From assembly GCF_013127955.1 (NCBI RefSeq), contig NZ_CP053435.1, positions 2,728,001 through 2,792,000 on the forward strand: a DNA stretch of 64,000 nucleotides, written 5' to 3'. Shown here piece after piece: positions 24,995 to 33,294 of this stretch. The stretch is from Spirosoma taeanense (GTDB lineage: Bacteria; Bacteroidota; Bacteroidia; Cytophagales; Spirosomataceae). Under the pieces are notes generated by a model. The model ran no database searches. It was not told where the DNA came from and worked only from the letters and a program-made list of their open reading frames with translations. Position 1 is the first letter of the stretch; each line of letters begins with the position of its first letter. The translations under genes and the position numbers were made by a program.

Positions 24995-25195
24995 CTAAGA
25001 GCGGTCCATCTCGATAAAGCCAGTACCTGTATACTGATCAGCCAGGCGTTCAAACTGAGGAATCAAATCGAACCGGTTTGCGGCCTGGGCGCCAGTCAGA
25101 TACACCAGTGTGTCGGCTTCACCCCGGATGAGATAAGGCTTTTTATCTGCAGGAATTGGCTGCAAGGGAATCGATTGGCGCTGTTTTGAGGACAT
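24995..25195 (-). CDS. Small A-type protein of unknown function, 66 residues
   Basis: Begins MSSKQRQSIPLQPIPADKKP from the ATG at 25195; an in-frame ATG at 25213 would add six residues. LQPIPADKKPYL, the Glu and Thr after it, and RFDLIPQ match the first part of the fused protein at 23979-24371 at more than half of about 43 positions by my hand count. The rest is polar. No membrane segment, no Cys. Position directly before the B-type gene suggests that the two proteins act together. Not similar to any family I know. Confidence 0.55.
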   Translation of the reverse strand: MSSKQRQSIPLQPIPADKKPYLIRGEADTLVYLTGAQAANRFDLIPQFERLADQYTGTGFIEMDRS

Positions 25196-25285
25196 CTTGG
25201 GCTGGTTATACATACACTATTTAGTTTAATTCGGGTTATTGGCGTCAGGCCACTTACTGCAGCCTGAGCAGCTACTCGGCCAGGC

Positions 25286-25369
25286 TTATGGACGCTTATT
25301 GACATAGACGGAAGAGAAATCGAAGCCCATACCCAGAACTGGTAGCTCAAGGTACTTTGCTTCAGGCAT
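25286..25369 (-). CDS. Possible 27-residue peptide overlapping the upstream gene
   Basis: The ATG (25369-25367) overlaps the stop codon of the 175-residue gene in the arrangement ATGCCTGA, which favours translational coupling. The peptide reads MPEAKYLELPVLGMGFDFSS and then VYVNKRP. It has no signal peptide. The overlap and the position inside a run of small genes support it, but a frame this short can arise by chance. Confidence 0.35.
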   Translation of the reverse strand: MPEAKYLELPVLGMGFDFSSVYVNKRP

Positions 25370-25889
25370 CGACCAGGTAGCGGCCAGCCTGGATGAAGGC
25401 CCGCATCAGATGTCGGTAGAAGTAAACCCGGTCCCGACCGATAAAGAACGCTTGTTCATTCTTATGCTCGCAGCTAAAAGCCAGGCCATTGGAAAAACAT
25501 CCGCTGCCCGCTCCGTAAAAGTAATTGAGGCCAGGAGAGAGAATTGTTAGGCCGCGCTGGGTAGGCCCTACCGGGCTGATGACAAAGGCAGACTGCCGCA
25601 TCACGTCCAGTAGACTGGTAATGTCCTGGGGTTTACCGTCTGCACCTACCTCATCCGTAAAGTCAATGCGCTTACCCCTCAACGAAGCCTGCCTTACCAA
25701 GGCGCTGATGGCTAGAATCAGTTCAAGCCAGCGCGCCTGACTCTGAGGGGTGAAGGGCGCAGAAGGTTTGAAGACCGGTGATTGGAACAGGTGGGCAATC
25801 TGGGATAACTGGTCAGTCAACTGCGGCTTGGTCCAGATTGCATCGGGATAATCGATCATCATTGGCGGCCTTTGACGGTCGGTTAGCAT
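25362..25889 (-). CDS. Protein of unknown function heading the small-gene cluster, 175 residues
   Basis: ATG at 25889; Met10 or Met11 (25862, 25859) would also give a sensible start. The first 90 residues are helical (ARWLELILAISALVRQASL). The second half has short strands and a Gly-rich segment (GLNYFYGAGSGCFSNGLAFSCEH) and then RDRVYFYRHLMRAFIQAGRYL. No known domain. It is the first gene of the minus-strand run that continues through the peptide, A-type, B-type, D and fused genes, with only short gaps, and so is the likely operon head. Confidence 0.55.
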   Translation of the reverse strand: MLTDRQRPPMMIDYPDAIWTKPQLTDQLSQIAHLFQSPVFKPSAPFTPQSQARWLELILAISALVRQASLRGKRIDFTDEVGADGKPQDITSLLDVMRQSAFVISPVGPTQRGLTILSPGLNYFYGAGSGCFSNGLAFSCEHKNEQAFFIGRDRVYFYRHLMRAFIQAGRYLVDA

Positions 25890-26383
25890 GCACGCAGCAA
25901 AGCTGTTACACTGTAAACACGATTGATAACGAAATGATTACAGTATATTCGAAGATAGTTAGCTACTTTGATAAATACAGCCTAAGGACGTGGCGCCCAT
26001 GGCTGACGGATGAGTCTAATGCTTGTTGAGCGCTCGCCCAACAGGGGTTATCATTCAGTTTAAAACGGATAAACAACCCCCTTTTTCTCGCTCGCTTGAT
26101 GTATTAAGAAATTGCGTCCCATTGAGCGTCGGTCAGAACGTTCAATGGGACGCCGGGACGCCGGAGTAGTCATTACTTTGTATCAGGGTCGATCCACAAC
26201 CGTTCGGTGTTGCCCTTTTTACAATTCCCGATACGTTCTTAAAATCTCATAAAAACTCCCGATGATCAGGCGTATTGAGTAATCCGCTAATTCTATCCTT
26301 GTTCGACCCTATTACACGTGAAAACCAGATAACGAAACAGTGCACGGACAGAAACGATTATAGAATCAAAGCCATAACAGCTC
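25890..26383. other. Intergenic region with hairpin between divergent genes
   Basis: 494 bases. It contains a 16-base stem (26114-26129 with 26138-26153, one G-T pair, 8-base loop) without a T-run, and a short palindrome TTACAGTGTAA (minus strand, near 25910-25922) upstream of the small-gene cluster. No gene or clear promoter is seen. Confidence 0.45.
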
Positions 26384-26860
26384 ATGCGACCACTTCAGAA
26401 CCGTTACCCTATAGCGCCAACTTTGGGCGGTTTTCTCGATGATCGCTGTCTTAAGCTGAGCGAAGCCCTGGCTTATTACACAATGTTCTCACTGGCTCCA
26501 CTGCTGGTATTAATCATGTCGCTGGCAAGTATCTTTCTAGGCCAGGAAGCTATTCGTGGTCAGATCTTTGGCCAGCTAACGGATTGGTGGGTAATGAGGC
26601 CGCTGCGCAGATTCAGGACATAATCAAAAAGGTAGAGCTGTCGGGTCAGACCAACACCGTTTTGATTCTGGGCATTGTTACCTTACTGCTGGGAGCCACC
26701 AGCCTCTTCGTTAAAATTCAGGACTCGGTCAATCTGATCTGGCGTGTTAAAGCCAAACCCGAGAAAGGGTGGCTCAAACTGCTAATACACCTTGTTTGTC
26801 TTAGGACTTGCTGGTATCATTTTTGACACGGCCAGGATGCCGGTGCGATCAGAAAGTTAA
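26384..26860 (+). pseudogene. Broken YihY/BrkB family membrane protein gene
   Basis: Frame 1 (26384-26623) encodes the family start with a hydrophobic helix: LSEALAYYTMFSLAPLLVLI, and runs to LTDW. The continuation VGNEAAAQIQDIIKKVELSG ... LGATSLFVKIQDSVNLIWRVK lies in another frame (26584-26826). One missing base near 26590 would restore the frame. A second shift near 26795 moves the next membrane helix (FVLGLAGIIF) into a third frame, which ends at 26860. Intact members have about 300 residues, so the rest is lost too. The conserved GNEAA and GAT...QDSLN-IW blocks make the family assignment firm. Confidence 0.8.
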
Positions 26861-26997
26861 CCTCTTTGTTTAATTACGCTTCAGATAGACCTGAATCAGC
26901 GGTTCCGGCCGGAATACATGCTCTCTGCTTACTAGTGAGCGGCCTTTTAACCGGTTGAAACGCCGTAGGCGCTATCAAAACGGGTGATTGAGGAGTT

Positions 26998-27345
26998 ATG
27001 TGTCTGAGTAAACCAATTTTTCGGATGATTATAGAACTGTATGCCGCTCAGCCGGCGGAGGCAGCCGGAGCGCCTGACTTACCCGTTTCCAATTTACAGG
27101 GCGAACTGCCCGAACAGGAACCCGCGCTCGACATGGGCGATTTGTTGGGGAGCTTCCCGTCCAGAGAAGAAGCAATGAATTTTGTCCAATACCGGGCAGC
27201 GGCTCACCAACGGGAAGTAGTGGATACCCACAGTGCTCCGTTCAACGATTACGTGCATATTGAGTGGCTAACGGTTACATTCAAAAATGAAGACCAGTCA
27301 ACCCATTCAGAGGGGTATTATCTGGTATCCGACGAAGGGTACTAG
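26998..27345 (+). CDS. Protein of unknown function, 115 residues
   Basis: The ATG at 26998 is preceded by GAGGAG at a suitable distance, a stronger ribosome-binding site than most here, so this start is favoured over Met10. Residues 15-50 are acidic and rich in Pro and Ala. Residues 50-115 are a small alpha/beta domain (FPSREEAMNFVQYRAAAH, then YVHIEWLTVTFKNED, then EGYYLVSDEGY). No family is recognised. It follows the broken YihY gene and ends near the convergent Crp-type regulator gene. Confidence 0.5.
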   Translation: MCLSKPIFRMIIELYAAQPAEAAGAPDLPVSNLQGELPEQEPALDMGDLLGSFPSREEAMNFVQYRAAAHQREVVDTHSAPFNDYVHIEWLTVTFKNEDQSTHSEGYYLVSDEGY

Positions 27346-27373
27346 CCTCGCTATCCGGAATTCAGACCCGGAT

Positions 27374-27967
27374 TTATTTATGGGTCAGCTGCGCTCTGAT
27401 CCGGCTGAGCGAAGGGCCTTTGATACCCAGGTACGACGCGATGTGGCCTAGCGAAACGCGATTGAGAATATCGGGCTGGTTTTCGATCAGGGCGACGTAA
27501 CGTTCTTCGGCGGTCTGCGTCAGTAGGCTCTCAGACCGGGTCTGATTGAACAGGAAATACTGTTCGGCCAGAATCCGGCCGAACCGCTCCCAGCCGTGGG
27601 ATTGTGCATACAGCTGTTGCAGGTGTTCATGCTCAATAACCAGCAGTTCGGCATCTTCCAGGGCTTCGATAAGGTAAGGGCAGGTCGTTCGGGTCAGTAA
27701 ACTTTTCAACGAGGTTAAAAACGTATTTTCGGCGATGAAGTACAGGTTATGTTCCAATTCAGTGTTGGGATCGACGTAATAAACCCGGAATAACCCTTTC
27801 AGAACAAAGCCAACATGCCGACAGATAGAGTTGCTGAAGTTGAAAAATTCGTGCCGGCCCATCGTCCGGAAACGCCAGTATTTATTTGCCATCAGCATAT
27901 CGGCTTCGGACAGCTGCGCAAACTGTTTTAGTTGATGCTGTAAGATAAGATGCTTTGCAGAAATCAT
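27374..27967 (-). CDS. Crp/Fnr family transcriptional regulator
   Basis: 197 residues with the N-terminal cyclic-nucleotide-binding-type beta barrel (about 20-120) and a C-terminal helix-turn-helix: RVSLGHIASYLGIKGPSLSRIR (about 172-193). It lacks the Cys cluster of Fnr and the full cAMP-contact set, like most Bacteroidota members, so the ligand is unknown. It is divergent from an OsmC-type peroxidase gene with 160 bases between. A dyad TCACTT-N8-AAGTGA at 28034-28053 lies in the shared region. Control of the OsmC gene is a reasonable inference. Confidence 0.88.
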   Translation of the reverse strand: MISAKHLILQHQLKQFAQLSEADMLMANKYWRFRTMGRHEFFNFSNSICRHVGFVLKGLFRVYYVDPNTELEHNLYFIAENTFLTSLKSLLTRTTCPYLIEALEDAELLVIEHEHLQQLYAQSHGWERFGRILAEQYFLFNQTRSESLLTQTAEERYVALIENQPDILNRVSLGHIASYLGIKGPSLSRIRAQLTHK

Positions 27968-28033
27968 TCGCCAGTGGGTTATCAGTCGTTCAGCGGGGGG
28001 CTTGACCCGAAGCCAGGTCTGGAGGCCATTCTG

Positions 28034-28053
28034 TCACTTTTTAACATAAGTGA
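28034..28053 (+). promoter_or_regulatory. Dyad in the Crp-type regulator/OsmC intergenic region
   Basis: TCACTT (28034-28039) and AAGTGA (28048-28053) are perfect 6-base inverted repeats with 8 bases between, compatible with a Crp/Fnr-type site. It lies 23 bases before the OsmC -7 box. Confidence 0.45.
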
Positions 28054-28076
28054 AAAATTGCCAGCGACGCTCCCTG

Positions 28077-28084
28077 TACTTTTG
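28077..28084 (+). promoter_or_regulatory. -7 box of the OsmC gene promoter
   Basis: TACTTTTG, a perfect TAnnTTTG, 43 bases before the start codon at 28128. The -33 partner is weak (ATTG at 28057-28060). Confidence 0.55.
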
Positions 28085-28127
28085 GCCTATCATAAACCAA
28101 ATCGCTAACAAATCTAATTCATAGAGT

Positions 28128-28544
28128 ATGAAAATCACCCGTAAATCGTCGGCCCACTGGGCAGGAACTGGCAAAGATGGTAAAGGCACGTTAACCTCGG
28201 CCAGCACAGTCCTGAACAACACTCAATATTCGTTCAACACCCGGTTCGAAAATGGCGTCGGTACTAATCCAGAAGAGCTTGTTGCAGCTGCCCATGCGGG
28301 CTGTTTTGCCATGCAACTGGCCTTTAATATTCAGAATGCGGGTTTCGCGGCCGATTCACTGGATGTTCAGTGTGCTGTCACGCTGGAAGATAGCGGTATC
28401 ACCAGTTCAAAACTAACGCTTAACGCCAGCGTACCGGGTTTGGATAAGGCCAAGTTCGATGAGTTGGTTGATCATGCCGAACACAATTGCCCCATTTCGA
28501 AGCTGTTGAATACCAGCATCAGCGTTGAGGCTACCTTAGCGTAA
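28128..28544 (+). CDS. OsmC family peroxiredoxin-like protein
   Basis: 138 residues. The OsmC fold is clear: [20 protein letters not shown] (about 45-64) carries the first reactive Cys and its Glu partner, and [13 protein letters not shown] (about 116-128) the second. These two Cys reduce organic hydroperoxides in the cytoplasm. The length is typical. A perfect -7 box lies upstream, a 15-base terminator hairpin lies just downstream, and the divergent Crp-type gene is the likely regulator. Confidence 0.92.
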   Translation: MKITRKSSAHWAGTGKDGKGTLTSASTVLNNTQYSFNTRFENGVGTNPEELVAAAHAGCFAMQLAFNIQNAGFAADSLDVQCAVTLEDSGITSSKLTLNASVPGLDKAKFDELVDHAEHNCPISKLLNTSISVEATLA

Positions 28545-28564
28545 GCAGGCTTTTTCAATCCAAA

Positions 28565-28599
28565 ACAAGCGGGCCCGTGATGTGCACGGGCCCGCTTGT
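28565..28599 (+). terminator. Terminator after the OsmC gene
   Basis: A perfect 15-base stem (28565-28579 with 28585-28599) around a 5-base loop, very GC-rich. Only a short T-run follows. Confidence 0.75.
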
Positions 28600-28667
28600 A
28601 ATGAAATCAACCGCAGCAGAAGTTATCCCAAGAAATTACGTAACCTCGCCAGGAGCTTAGCTATCGG

Positions 28668-28699
28668 TTTGGCGCCCCATGCTGAAGCCGGTACTTTTG
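28668..28699 (+). promoter_or_regulatory. Bacteroidota promoter for the amidase gene
   Basis: TTTG (28668-28671) and TACTTTTG (28692-28699) are both perfect boxes separated by 20 bases, the standard spacing. Transcription would start near 28706, just before the amidase reading frame. Confidence 0.75.
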
Positions 28700-28709
28700 T
28701 GCATCCATT

Positions 28710-29777
28710 TTGGGTATTGAGCGTTCGTGGGTTTGGATAAGTTGTGATCCAGAAACCCTGGAATGCCCTAACTTCACGAAGCCCGCCAGCATTTTGCAGA
28801 CGCTTTTAGTATTCTTGCTTTTCGTTACGTTCTTCTGGAATTCCGGTAATTCTTCTTCAGCCATCCATTCAGGTTTCGTTGCGGGTCTGGTAATCAGACA
28901 ACCGGTATTTACCGGGTCTGCGTTGCGACCGCAGTCAACGATTCAGCAACCGGATCAGCGACGAGTCCGAACGAGCCGCGCCAAACAGGCGCAAGTTCGG
29001 AAACGGACGGCTACAAAAGCCCGGCCGAAACCGATAAAAAAAGCTGGAAAAACCAAAAGCTCTCAACGAACGCGTTCGTCTACCCGTAAACTAGTCTCCC
29101 GAAAGCCGCTCAGCGGAACCATATTTTACCTGGCGTCGGGGCACGGCGGTCCCGACCCCGGCGCAATTGGCCGGTTTGGTCGATTCCTCCTGCCCGAAGA
29201 CGAGTATGCCTATGACGTAACCATCCGGCTGTCGCAGATTCTGAAACAACAAGGAGCCACAGTATATATGATGGTGCAGGACCCCAACGACGGCATTCGC
29301 AATGACGCTGTGTTGAAGCTGGATCAGGACGAAGTTGCTTACCCCAACCAGCGTATTCCTTTGAACCAGACCGCCCGGCTCCGGCAGACCACCACGGCAG
29401 TTAACCGGCTCTACGCCCGTCATAAGGGCGCTTACCAGCGGTTTATTACCATTCATGTTGACAGCCGCAGCCGGGGGCAGACCATCGACGTTTTCTTCTA
29501 TCACCATGAGCGTAGCGCGGTTGGTAAACGGCTGGCCGAGCATATCCACCGGCGCTTCCGGACGAATTACCGGCGTTACCAGCCGGGGCGGCCGTATCTG
29601 GGCAGCGTCTCGACTCGTAGTAGTCTGTACGTCGTCCGGAACAGCCATCCGCCCACGGTGTTCATCGAATTAGGGAACATCCAGAACCGGCAGGACCAAC
29701 GGCGGTTTCTGCCGGCCTCTAACCGGCAGGCGCTGGCCAGCTGGCTGGCGCAGGGGATTCTTGACGATTACCGGTAG
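28710..29777 (+). CDS. N-acetylmuramoyl-L-alanine amidase (Amidase_3 type)
   Basis: 355 residues from a TTG at 28710. As the promoter at 28668-28699 predicts a transcript start near 28706, an in-frame TTG at 28794, which directly begins a hydrophobic signal (LQTLLVFLLFVTFFW), is at least as likely. A Lys/Arg/Thr-rich linker (about 85-135) precedes the catalytic domain: ASGHGGPDPGAIG (zinc His), DEYAYDV (zinc Glu), TIHVDS (zinc His) and VFIELGNIQN (catalytic Glu). It cuts the amide bond between muramic acid and the stem peptide in the periplasm. The basic linker may bind the wall or nucleic acid. Confidence 0.85.
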   Translation: MGIERSWVWISCDPETLECPNFTKPASILQTLLVFLLFVTFFWNSGNSSSAIHSGFVAGLVIRQPVFTGSALRPQSTIQQPDQRRVRTSRAKQAQVRKRTATKARPKPIKKAGKTKSSQRTRSSTRKLVSRKPLSGTIFYLASGHGGPDPGAIGRFGRFLLPEDEYAYDVTIRLSQILKQQGATVYMMVQDPNDGIRNDAVLKLDQDEVAYPNQRIPLNQTARLRQTTTAVNRLYARHKGAYQRFITIHVDSRSRGQTIDVFFYHHERSAVGKRLAEHIHRRFRTNYRRYQPGRPYLGSVSTRSSLYVVRNSHPPTVFIELGNIQNRQDQRRFLPASNRQALASWLAQGILDDYR

Positions 29778-29836
29778 TACACCTGAAATAAGTTCTTTAC
29801 AGCGCCTGATCAGTCAACTCATACAACCGACTTTCC

Positions 29837-30715
29837 TTAACGAATCGACCGGACGTACTGATAAATTGACGCCAGTTCTTTGGTGTCGTACTGGGCCGTC
29901 ATTTTCCAGGGCATATTATCGTTGCTCATCTGATGCCCGCCAGGCGTTTTTCCGGTGCGCAGCGTCTGAATAAACTGGGCTTGTGTCCACTTGCCCACGT
30001 TGCCGCTGCTGGTGATGTTCGGCAGGGGCGGGAAACCGGGCGCTACCGGGTCGCCCCCTTTCAGGTCGGGCCGGTGACAACCACTGCACGACACGGTCAA
30101 ATATTTTCCCTGCGCAATACCTTCAATGGTGTCGGCCATGGCCACCATCGGTTTGGCATGATCAATCTTTTCGACCGACAAAAGCGGCATCTTATCCAGA
30201 TACGTCATCAGACGGACCACCGGCCCAAGCTTGTTGCCGGGCAACTGATTATTGACCGGCGGCAATTGCTGGCAATAGGCGATAATCGCGGCCATATCGG
30301 GTTTAGAAAGCAGCGTCGTTTCGTGCGAGGGCATGAACAACAGCGGCTGTCCCGACCGGCTTACGCCATGCCGCAGGGCCATCACCCAATCGGTAGTGGT
30401 GTAATCAATGGGCAAACCACCTCGGCCTTTCGTCAGGTTGCGGGATACCAACCGACCCAGCGGAGCATCGTCCATCATGACTTTACCGGCCAGATTTGTG
30501 CCGTGGCAGTCGGTACAGCCTTTAATGGCCACCAGGTGTTGCCCCCGGTTTAGGGTCGCTGTATCGGTCGGAATCGACAGGTTTTCTTTCGCAAACGAGT
30601 ACGTTTTTTCGGTGCGGCTGGTGATGTTTGTTGAGATCGCAAAATACGCAATGAGCAGTAAGACGATCACGGAGCCCAGCACAATGCTGGTCCATTTAAG
30701 GATGTTTCGGAACAT
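29837..30715 (-). CDS. Diheme cytochrome c
   Basis: 292 residues. The N-terminal hydrophobic helix (about 9-29) anchors or exports the protein. Two CxxCH heme sites are at Cys67-Cys70-His71 and Cys210-Cys213-His214, each in a separate cytochrome c domain; Met ligands are probably in LLFMPS and around HQMSNDNMPW. It would carry electrons in the periplasm. It resembles the cytochrome subunits that accept electrons from membrane-bound alcohol or sugar dehydrogenases, but no such gene is adjacent; the GMC enzyme is 22 kb away. It converges with the amidase gene with 59 bases between. Confidence 0.88.
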   Translation of the reverse strand: MFRNILKWTSIVLGSVIVLLLIAYFAISTNITSRTEKTYSFAKENLSIPTDTATLNRGQHLVAIKGCTDCHGTNLAGKVMMDDAPLGRLVSRNLTKGRGGLPIDYTTTDWVMALRHGVSRSGQPLLFMPSHETTLLSKPDMAAIIAYCQQLPPVNNQLPGNKLGPVVRLMTYLDKMPLLSVEKIDHAKPMVAMADTIEGIAQGKYLTVSCSGCHRPDLKGGDPVAPGFPPLPNITSSGNVGKWTQAQFIQTLRTGKTPGGHQMSNDNMPWKMTAQYDTKELASIYQYVRSIR

Positions 30716-31229
30716 GGTTTCGTTTAGTTACCAAAGAGTTTGTGAATGGTGAGCGGGTACCCGTTGCGTGGACGATCGGTTGGTTGGGGTACACTGGTTA
30801 GCAGCCAGCCGCTCGGTTACTGAGCCGATGGAGAAATCCTCCCATCGGCGGTAGCGGCATCAGCCGTCTGTACCGACAGACTGTAGGCCTAAAAGGCACC
30901 GATGAAAAAGTGGGAGCAAAGAATAGCGGGCAGCAGGCAGTGTCTGATTAGCATCTGTATGGACACAGGTTTTTCATAACCTGATGCCCAAAATTGCCAC
31001 TACGAACCCGTTCTGAATGAGGAGTGAAGAATCAACTGTTAAGCTATATGCATGAAACCGCAGAAATCCCGTTGAATTGTAAAGTGCATGGGAGTAAGGA
31101 ACTCGCAGGCGTTAAGCGGCCGTCGTTCAGATGTAGTAGGGCCCGAATGGATTAGCCGGGCCATTGTCTCAATAGCGTGTAACTTTATTGTAGGGAACAA
31201 ACGTTAGTAGCTGCAGGAGGAGTGTTACC
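30716..31229. other. Intergenic region without a recognised feature
   Basis: 514 bases upstream of the divergent cytochrome c gene and the 44-residue gene. Read in all frames, no convincing coding frame, RNA gene, or inverted repeat was found. It probably contains both promoters. Confidence 0.4.
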
Positions 31230-31364
31230 ATGGGTACTTATGTCATAATCAGTATAACCGCCGGTGTAGTAGGGCTCAGTGTGTTTGCGCTGTGGTGGGA
31301 AGCGCGCCATACCAAACAGAAAAAGCACAGGAAGAAAAAGAAGAAAAAGCGGAGTGCCGTGTAA
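31230..31364 (+). CDS. Small membrane protein with Lys-rich tail, 44 residues
   Basis: ATG at 31230, stop at 31362-31364, with a good purine-rich ribosome-binding site (GGAGGAG, about 31216-31222). Residues 4-23 are one hydrophobic helix (YVIISITAGVVGLSVFALWW), followed by RHTKQKKHRKKKKKK and a short end. The layout fits a single-pass inner-membrane peptide with its basic tail in the cytoplasm. No known family. The good ribosome-binding site and a terminator at 31382-31414 make it likely real. Confidence 0.55.
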   Translation: MGTYVIISITAGVVGLSVFALWWEARHTKQKKHRKKKKKKRSAV

Positions 31365-31381
31365 GCATCCCTATAAACAAA

Positions 31382-31414
31382 GAGTCGTCCGAAGCGAATT
31401 GGCTCAGACGACTC
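31382..31414. terminator. Hairpin between the 44-residue gene and the DJ-1/PfpI gene
   Basis: GAGTCGTC (31382-31389) pairs with GACGACTC (31407-31414). Located between two convergent gene ends. The T-run is poor. Confidence 0.5.
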
Positions 31415-31449
31415 AGACCGGGTATCTATCCGGCTAAAATCCAGCGCGC

Positions 31450-32019
31450 TCAGGCGTGCTGGCGATTATGAATACCTTCTCCGATTTCTTCAATCATTTT
31501 CCGATTGAAGGCCGGAATATCATCGGGTTTACGGCTGGTAACCAGACCCATATCAACCACCACTTCCTGATCGACCCAGTTCGCACCCGCGTTACGCAGA
31601 TCGGTTTGCAGCGAGGGGTACGATGTCAATTTGCGGTTCCGCACTACGTCAGCTTCAATGAGCATCATAGGTGCGTGACAGATGGCGGCAACAGGTTTTT
31701 TCTGTTCAAAAAAATGCTTGACGAACTGCACGGCTTTAGGCTCCATCCGGAGTTTGTCGGGATTCATGACCCCGCCCGGCAGCAGCAACGCGTCGTACTG
31801 GCTCGGGTCGGCTCCATCCAGCGGCAGATCGACAGGGTAACTGTCGCCCCAATCCGTTTCATTCCAGGCTTTTACCTCACCACCTTTCGGCGCAATAAGC
31901 TGCACGGTTGCTCCGGCTTCTTCAAGGGCTTTTCTCGGTTCGGTATATTCGACTTCCTCAAAGCCTTCCGTCATCAGGGCGGCTACTTTCTTGCCTTGCA
32001 GCTTCTTTTGATTTTCCAT
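31450..32019 (-). CDS. DJ-1/PfpI family protein
   Basis: 189 residues. ALMTEGFEEVEYTEPRKALEEAG (about 14-36) has the conserved Glu18, and the nucleophile elbow AAICHAP contains Cys114 followed by His115. These define the PfpI/DJ-1 class of the type 1 glutamine amidotransferase-like fold. Length and sequence order fit the general-stress subgroup (YhbO/PfpI), cytoplasmic proteins reported as proteases or as deglycases. The exact reaction is debated, so only the family is claimed. Confidence 0.9.
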   Translation of the reverse strand: MENQKKLQGKKVAALMTEGFEEVEYTEPRKALEEAGATVQLIAPKGGEVKAWNETDWGDSYPVDLPLDGADPSQYDALLLPGGVMNPDKLRMEPKAVQFVKHFFEQKKPVAAICHAPMMLIEADVVRNRKLTSYPSLQTDLRNAGANWVDQEVVVDMGLVTSRKPDDIPAFNRKMIEEIGEGIHNRQHA

Positions 32020-32227
32020 GCTGTTGAGTCATTAGATTCTGAAATTTCAACTTCTGTTTTTTGAAAAAGTTTTGAAAGTACCCGTTGTCTGTAACCTGGT
32101 TGACTAAAGACGCTGTTCTTTATTTGATGAAGATCAGGCCGATAAGTGTGCCGGAAGATGCCCGTTTGAACGGCTCGTTTCAACGTCCGATAGGAGGGAT
32201 ATCGGCCCGTAATTAAACCGGATTCAG

Positions 32228-32235
32228 TAGCTTTG
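32228..32235 (+). promoter_or_regulatory. -7 box at the head of the carbohydrate gene cluster
   Basis: TAGCTTTG, a perfect TAnnTTTG, 30 bases before the preferred start codon at 32266. No good -33 box was found. Confidence 0.5.
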
Positions 32236-32265
32236 GCGTATTGATTGAACGTAGCGAATAACGAA

Positions 32266-33288
32266 ATGAAATTAGTTCTGTCCAGCGGCTTCGTTTTAGG
32301 GGCGCTGTTGCTTTCCCTGCCGGGTGTTAATCTGGTCAACGAGCCCCAACCGATTAACCGCCAGCTAACGCAGACGCGCTTCATCAGTAAAAACCCCATT
32401 GTAGACGGCTGGTATGCCGATCCGGAGGGCGTCATCTTCGGCAAAACGTACTGGATTTACCCGACCTATTCGGCTCCCTACGACGAGCAGACGTTTTTCG
32501 ACGCGTTCTCCTCGCCCGACCTGGTTCACTGGACCAAACACAGCCGGATTCTGGACACCCAAACGGTAAAATGGGCGAAACGGGCGGTCTGGGCGCCCTC
32601 GCCCGTGTATGCCAACGGCAAGTACTACCTCTTTTTCGCGGCCAACGATATCCAGAATAATCAGGAATACGGCGGGATTGGCGTGGCGGTATCCGACAAA
32701 CCATCCGGCCCGTTCCAGGACGCGCTGGGCAAACCCTTGATTGATAAATTCCAGAACGGTGCCCAGCCGATTGACCCGCATGTTTACGTCGATGACGACG
32801 GGCAGGCGTATCTGTACTACGGCGGCTGGCGGCACTGCAACGTAACGAAACTAAGTAAAGACCTGCTGAGTCTGGTGCCCTTCGCCGATGGAACAACGTA
32901 CAAGGAGATTACGCCCGACAAATACGTCGAAGGACCCTGCATGCTCAAGCGCAACGGCAAGTATTACTTCATGTGGTCGGAAGGGGGCTGGACGGGGCCG
33001 GATTATTCCGTGGCTTACGCCGTGTCCGATTCGCCCTTTGGGCCGTTTAAACGCGAAGGGAAAATTCTGCAGCAGGACCCCGCCGTCGCGACCGGTGCCG
33101 GCCACCACTCCGTCATTCACCTGCCCAATACCGATACGTACTATATCGTCTATCACCGTCGCCCGTTGGGGGAAACGGCCGCCAATCATCGCGTAACGTG
33201 CATCGATCACCTTCACTTCAATCCGGACGGCACGATCAAGCCCGTTCAGATCACGGCGGAAGGCGTAACCCCACACTTGATTAACTGA
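32266..33288 (+). CDS. Glycoside hydrolase family 43 enzyme
   Basis: 340 residues from the ATG at 32266; the in-frame TTG at 32245 is too close to the expected transcript start. Signal peptide residues 1-22. The five-bladed propeller holds the three GH43 acids: Asp52 in WYADPEG (general base), Asp170 in IDPHVY, and Glu222 in VEGPCM (general acid). GH43 enzymes remove L-arabinose, D-xylose or galactose residues from plant polysaccharides. It is the first of five genes on the same strand for carbohydrate breakdown. The precise substrate is unknown. Confidence 0.85.
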   Translation: MKLVLSSGFVLGALLLSLPGVNLVNEPQPINRQLTQTRFISKNPIVDGWYADPEGVIFGKTYWIYPTYSAPYDEQTFFDAFSSPDLVHWTKHSRILDTQTVKWAKRAVWAPSPVYANGKYYLFFAANDIQNNQEYGGIGVAVSDKPSGPFQDALGKPLIDKFQNGAQPIDPHVYVDDDGQAYLYYGGWRHCNVTKLSKDLLSLVPFADGTTYKEITPDKYVEGPCMLKRNGKYYFMWSEGGWTGPDYSVAYAVSDSPFGPFKREGKILQQDPAVATGAGHHSVIHLPNTDTYYIVYHRRPLGETAANHRVTCIDHLHFNPDGTIKPVQITAEGVTPHLIN

Positions 33289-33294
33289 GTCCTG

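Noticed and set aside
23979-25889. Phage or toxin-antitoxin interpretation of the small-gene cluster
   Set aside because: No capsid, tail, integrase, PIN, RelE or antitoxin motif can be seen, so neither label is supported.
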